16,083 nucleotides of DNA, from contig DATEVB010000211.1 of assembly GCA_035282865.1 (NCBI GenBank), positions 1 through 16,083 on the forward strand, read 5' to 3'. The notes below the pieces were generated by a model. It ran no database searches. It saw only the letters and a list, made by a program, of their open reading frames with translations, and had not been told where the DNA came from. Source of the stretch: UBA4744 sp035282865. Lineage in GTDB: Bacteria; Actinomycetota; Acidimicrobiia; Spongiisociales; UBA4744. Position numbers and translations under genes: made by a program. This document shows, one piece after another, positions 13,227 to 16,083 of the stretch; position 1 is the stretch's first letter; every line of letters starts with the position of its first letter.

Positions 13227-14533
13227 GCTTTCACCACCTCGGCCGCCAGGTCGACGCCATAACTCGCCGTGATCTTGGCCAGCACCCACTCCCCCGGTCG
13301 GCCGCCATCGAGCGTCACCATCCCGTCGATGTCGGGCGCCTCCCGGTAGGTGCGCCCGACCGGAACCCCGTCCTCGACCTGATCGATGAGCACCTCGAGA
13401 GTCCGGCCAACTTGGGCGGCGTTGGCACGCTCGGTCAGCTCGTCCTGGGTTCTCTGGAGATATCGCAATCGTTCCGTGGCCCCGTCGGGATCTATGCGAC
13501 CGGGAAGATCGATCGCAGGCGTCCCCTCCTCCGCCGAGAAGGGAAAGAACCCCGCCCAGTCGAGCTGCGCTTCCTCGAGGAACTTCGCCAGAGTCTCTAC
13601 ATCGTCCTCCGTTTCTCCGGGGAAACCGACGATGAAACTCGAGCGGAGAGCCGCTTCCGGTGCGGCCGACCTGATGCGGCCAATGAGATCGAGGTACCGG
13701 CTCCCGCTGCCGGGCCTGCGCATGGCCCGCAAGAGACGCTCCTCGGCATGCTGGAGGCTGAGGTCGAAATACGGAACGACGAGGGGGTTGGTGGCCATCT
13801 CCTCGATGAGCGCCGATCGGATCTCCTTTGGATACAGGTACAACAGCCGGACACGGCGCAACCCGTCGACGTCGGAGACGAACCGGAGCAAGCCGACCAG
13901 ACCTCCCGGTGCGTCGATTTCTCGCCCGTACGAGGCCAGGTCCTGGGCCACCAGTACGATTTCACTTGCTCCGGCTGCGGTGAGGGCGATGATCTCGTCG
14001 CGGATGTTGGTCGGGGGGCGGGACCGCTGCTTCCCACGAATGAGAGGAATCGCGCAGAAAGTGCACGGCTTGTCGCACCCTTCCGCCACTTTGACGTAGG
14101 CGTAGGGAACCGTCGGGGTGGGACGTTTGACCGCATGAAGTATGTCCATCTGCGACGGTCGCAGTCCCACCGGCTGCCAGTTGGTGAGCCGATCCAGGGT
14201 CCCGACCAGTTCTCCGTAACGGTCGAGGCCCAGCACTGCGTCTGCTTCCGGCAGGGCTTCAGATATCTCCGAACCGAATCGTTGCGCCATGCAGCCGAGG
14301 ACCACGAGATTGGCGTCGGGACGTTTCGCCTGTTCGAGTTCGAGAATCGTCTCCACCGATTCGGCTCGCGCCGCTTCGATGAACGCACAGGTGTTGACCA
14401 TGACGACGTCGGCCCGGGTCGGGTCGGTCGCTCGACCGTACCCGGCTTCGGCCAGCAGCGCGGCCAGTTTGTCGGAATCGACCTGGTTCTTGGCGCAGCC
14501 GAGGGTGGTCAGCCAGACGGTGGGTGAAGACAT
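13223..14533 (-). CDS. rimO: Ribosomal protein S12 methylthiotransferase RimO
   Basis: RimO is a radical-SAM enzyme that methylthiolates the conserved Asp of ribosomal protein S12. The 436-aa protein has auxiliary-cluster cysteines C13 (TTLGCAKNQVDSD, the RimO signature), C49 (VNTCAFIEAA) and C81 (LGCMAQR). The radical-SAM motif is C153-x3-C157-x2-C160 (CDKPCTFC), and the C-terminal region is TRAM-like. GCAKNxVDSD and FIEAA separate it from MiaB, also present at 7004-8392. ATG 14533 lacks an evident Shine-Dalgarno; it lies 11 nt after the flavin reductase stop, so coupling is possible. It overlaps cinA by 4 bp. Confidence 0.97.
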   Translation of the reverse strand: MSSPTVWLTTLGCAKNQVDSDKLAALLAEAGYGRATDPTRADVVMVNTCAFIEAARAESVETILELEQAKRPDANLVVLGCMAQRFGSEISEALPEADAVLGLDRYGELVGTLDRLTNWQPVGLRPSQMDILHAVKRPTPTVPYAYVKVAEGCDKPCTFCAIPLIRGKQRSRPPTNIRDEIIALTAAGASEIVLVAQDLASYGREIDAPGGLVGLLRFVSDVDGLRRVRLLYLYPKEIRSALIEEMATNPLVVPYFDLSLQHAEERLLRAMRRPGSGSRYLDLIGRIRSAAPEAALRSSFIVGFPGETEDDVETLAKFLEEAQLDWAGFFPFSAEEGTPAIDLPGRIDPDGATERLRYLQRTQDELTERANAAQVGRTLEVLIDQVEDGVPVGRTYREAPDIDGMVTLDGGRPGEWVLAKITASYGVDLAAEVVKA

Positions 14534-14544
14534 CGGTGGGGAGT

Positions 14545-15111
14545 CTAGGAAGAATGGTCCGGATCGGTCGCAGCCTTCGAGGTCGCCTCATCGTGCAGAT
14601 GCCGGTAGCGACCCCGGTAATACACGAGAGGATCAGCGACGTCGTCCAGGTCTATCTGATCGATCACGCCGGTCACCAACCGGTGGAATCCGGTTTCCAC
14701 CGACCGTTCCAGACGGCAGTAGGCCCGGGTGCCGTGCAGCGACATGGTCGGCCCCCACGGGGTGTCCTCGACCTCGAGGCCGGCGAACATTCCGCCCGGA
14801 CTGGGCCGCAATCCGGCAAACCGGTCCGAAAGTTGGCGATCGCCTTCCCCCAGCAGGTGCAGCACCCACGCGCCACTTTGTTCGATGGCAAACCACAAGT
14901 CGGTTGCCTCACCGATCAGGGCGACGACCCGCGAGGGTTCGCCTTCGGCGATCAGCAAGGAGGACACCGTCAGGCCGGCCCGATTGCCCGGCCCACCGGC
15001 GGTGAGAACTGTGATCCCGGAGGCGAGGCGGCCCCGGAGCTGCCGGGTCGGGTCGCGCAAGTCGGGGGGTGCCGCAAAGGGGTGCTCGTCGTGAATCCAT
15101 CCTCCACTCAT
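14545..15111 (-). CDS. Flavin reductase-like (FMN-binding split-barrel) protein
   Basis: This 188-aa protein resembles the flavin reductase domain family: FRQLRGRLASGITVLTA-like start (here TRQLRGRLASGITVLTAG), GLTVSSLL, EPSRVVALIG, a WVLHLL-type strand followed by LSDRFAG, and HxLVTGVID near the end. Such proteins bind FMN and either reduce flavin for a monooxygenase partner or act as uncharacterised oxidoreductases. No monooxygenase gene is nearby, so the partner is unknown. I chose ATG 15111; an in-frame TTG lies two codons upstream. No Shine-Dalgarno is visible. TACCGT sits 7 nt before the ATG, so a leaderless transcript is possible. rimO follows after 11 nt. Confidence 0.85.
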   Translation of the reverse strand: MSGGWIHDEHPFAAPPDLRDPTRQLRGRLASGITVLTAGGPGNRAGLTVSSLLIAEGEPSRVVALIGEATDLWFAIEQSGAWVLHLLGEGDRQLSDRFAGLRPSPGGMFAGLEVEDTPWGPTMSLHGTRAYCRLERSVETGFHRLVTGVIDQIDLDDVADPLVYYRGRYRHLHDEATSKAATDPDHSS

Positions 15112-15142
15112 GGGCAAAACGGTAGCCGAAGGCAGGAAATGG

Positions 15143-15170
15143 GAGGTGGGAGTCGAGGTCTGCCCACCTC
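15143..15170 (-). terminator. Hairpin at the end of the PHP gene, weak terminator candidate
   Basis: GAGGTGGG (15143-15150) and CCCACCTC (15163-15170) form a perfect 8-bp GC-rich stem with a 12-nt loop, beginning within the PHP stop codon. The following minus-strand sequence CCCATTTCC has only a short T-run. It may slow or attenuate transcription into the flavin reductase gene rather than end it. Confidence 0.35.
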
Positions 15171-16071
15171 AGCCATCGAACTTCGACTTTCCCACTTCGA
15201 GCGGCACCAACTGACCGATCCGGTCCCGGAACCGCAGCCGCTCACCGTACCCTGCCTCTTGGGCGGCGGACACCACCGCATCGTGTCCCCACCCTGCCTC
15301 ATCCGGAGAGTGCCCGTCGGATGCCAGGGTGATGGGAACACCGGCTTCACGGAACATGCGGAGGAACACCCCCGACGGATACACCTCGGCCGCCTCATTG
15401 CGAAGCCCCTGGCTGGACACCTCGACCGCCGTGCCGGAAGCCGCCGCCGCAGCCACCACCGTTTGGTAGTGGTGGAGCGGTTCCTCGGGAAGCCGGTGCC
15501 CGTGCTTCTTGACCACGTCGACGTGGGCCAGCACATCGACGGCGCCTGAAGCGGCTAGCTGCGTTTCCAGAGCGAAGTACTCGTCGTAGCCGCGTTCGAT
15601 CCCTCGCTCGCCCCAGATGTACCCGACCGCGGAGTTGTCAACGGCCCAGCCACCTACCCAGTGCACCGAGCCGATCAGGAAATCCCAGGGATAGGGTTCG
15701 AGAAGCTCGAGGACGACTTCGACGGTTTCCGGAAAGAAGTCGACCTCGAGTCCCAACAGGACCGGGAACCCTCGAGCTTTGGCTTCCTCAACCACGGTCA
15801 CGTAGGAGTTGAGCGACAGATTCCGGTCGGCGGCGAGGTATTCCTCCGTCTGGGCGGCCAGACGGGGATCCGGCTCACGCTTCCACCATTCGCCCAAAGC
15901 CGCTCGCGACTCGACGCATCGGTATAAGTGCTCCGTGAATCCCAACTCGTTGACACCGCGACGGGCGGCAGCTTCGACATAGGCCTCGACGTGCCCCGAT
16001 GGATATTCACCCGACCGCGGTCCCCGGCGCGACGGCTGATGGGGGTGAAGGTGGAGGTGGTAATCGCTCAT
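15169..16071 (-). CDS. PHP-domain phosphoesterase, histidinol-phosphatase (HisK/HisJ-like)
   Basis: PHP-family metal-dependent phosphatases of this type dephosphorylate L-histidinol phosphate in histidine synthesis. The 300-aa protein carries the expected metal-binding motifs in order: DYHLHLHPH at the N-terminus, GFTEH, GLEVDFFP, IGSVHW, DVLAHVDVVKKHG, EVSSQGLR and ASDGHSPDEAG. Length and motif order fit HisJ/HisK better than polymerase or tyrosine-phosphatase PHP proteins, but substrate specificity cannot be read from sequence alone. ATG 16071 directly precedes the family start SDYHLHLH. Only 12 bases lie upstream in the window, so the promoter is unseen. No other his genes are present. The flavin reductase follows after 57 bp. 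Confidence 0.85.
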   Translation of the reverse strand: MSDYHLHLHPHQPSRRGPRSGEYPSGHVEAYVEAAARRGVNELGFTEHLYRCVESRAALGEWWKREPDPRLAAQTEEYLAADRNLSLNSYVTVVEEAKARGFPVLLGLEVDFFPETVEVVLELLEPYPWDFLIGSVHWVGGWAVDNSAVGYIWGERGIERGYDEYFALETQLAASGAVDVLAHVDVVKKHGHRLPEEPLHHYQTVVAAAAASGTAVEVSSQGLRNEAAEVYPSGVFLRMFREAGVPITLASDGHSPDEAGWGHDAVVSAAQEAGYGERLRFRDRIGQLVPLEVGKSKFDG

Positions 16072-16083
16072 GACGGGCCAGGG

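Noticed and set aside
13412..14527. 371-codon plus-strand open frame opposite rimO
   Set aside because: It is a mirror frame of a well-supported gene with all RimO motifs. GC-rich codon structure keeps the antisense frame open, and the product shows no recognisable domain.
1..16083. CRISPR arrays, insertion sequences, integrases, att sites or replication origins
   Set aside because: Reading both strands showed no regularly spaced repeats, transposase-like product, or DnaA-box cluster; the tRNA genes have no adjacent integrase or partial tRNA duplicate in the window.

Overview
This is a dense, GC-rich bacterial chromosome segment with no mobile elements, CRISPR array or prophage. The gene set and order (nrdR, a LysM protein and lexA side by side; hflX, dapF, miaA, miaB and recA nearby) match the conserved lexA/recA neighbourhood of Actinobacteria. 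The LexA operators are of the Gram-positive/actinobacterial type (TCGAAC-N4-GTTCGA). A membrane-anchored RNase Y directly after recA, the absence of recX, and a cinA-thpR-recA-rny arrangement point away from Mycobacterium/Streptomyces-like actinomycetes and towards a deeper actinobacterial lineage such as Acidimicrobiia. That placement is inference from gene order, not a measured phylogeny.

Layout. Positions 1-355 hold a minus-strand tRNA array (Gly-GCC, Cys-GCA, Val-GAC) with a promoter, an internal terminator-like hairpin and a strong terminal hairpin. dut (362-790, minus) is followed by one plus-strand gene of unknown function (840-2393). It encodes an N-terminal zinc-ribbon motif, a proline-rich linker, one membrane helix and a helical C-terminal domain. 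It runs tail-to-tail into nrdR (minus). A secreted or anchored LysM protein (minus) and lexA (plus) diverge from a 259-bp region with four LexA boxes and two readable promoters. lexA converges on the end of a tightly overlapping minus-strand operon, rny-miaB-miaA-dapF-hflX. Upstream of that lie a 270-bp intergenic region, recA with its own perfect SOS box, and the run (flavin reductase)-rimO-cinA-thpR. A PHP-family phosphoesterase fills the right edge.

How the genes work together. Three themes dominate. (1) DNA damage: LexA and RecA, a probable SOS-induced LysM division inhibitor, and nucleotide-pool functions (dUTPase; NrdR, repressor of ribonucleotide reductase). (2) RNA metabolism: MiaA and MiaB act in sequence to make ms2i6A in tRNA, RimO modifies ribosomal protein S12, HflX acts on ribosomes, RNase Y degrades mRNA, and ThpR is a 2H phosphoesterase. 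(3) Housekeeping metabolism: DapF (lysine/peptidoglycan), CinA (NAD salvage) and the PHP phosphatase.

Main points of interest: the operator-inside-promoter architecture at the LysM gene and recA; the miaA reading frame, which has no ATG/GTG/TTG at its conserved N-terminus and appears to start at a CTG overlapping the miaB stop; the unknown zinc-ribbon membrane protein; and the structured recA-rny intergenic region. No clearly novel multi-gene system is visible.
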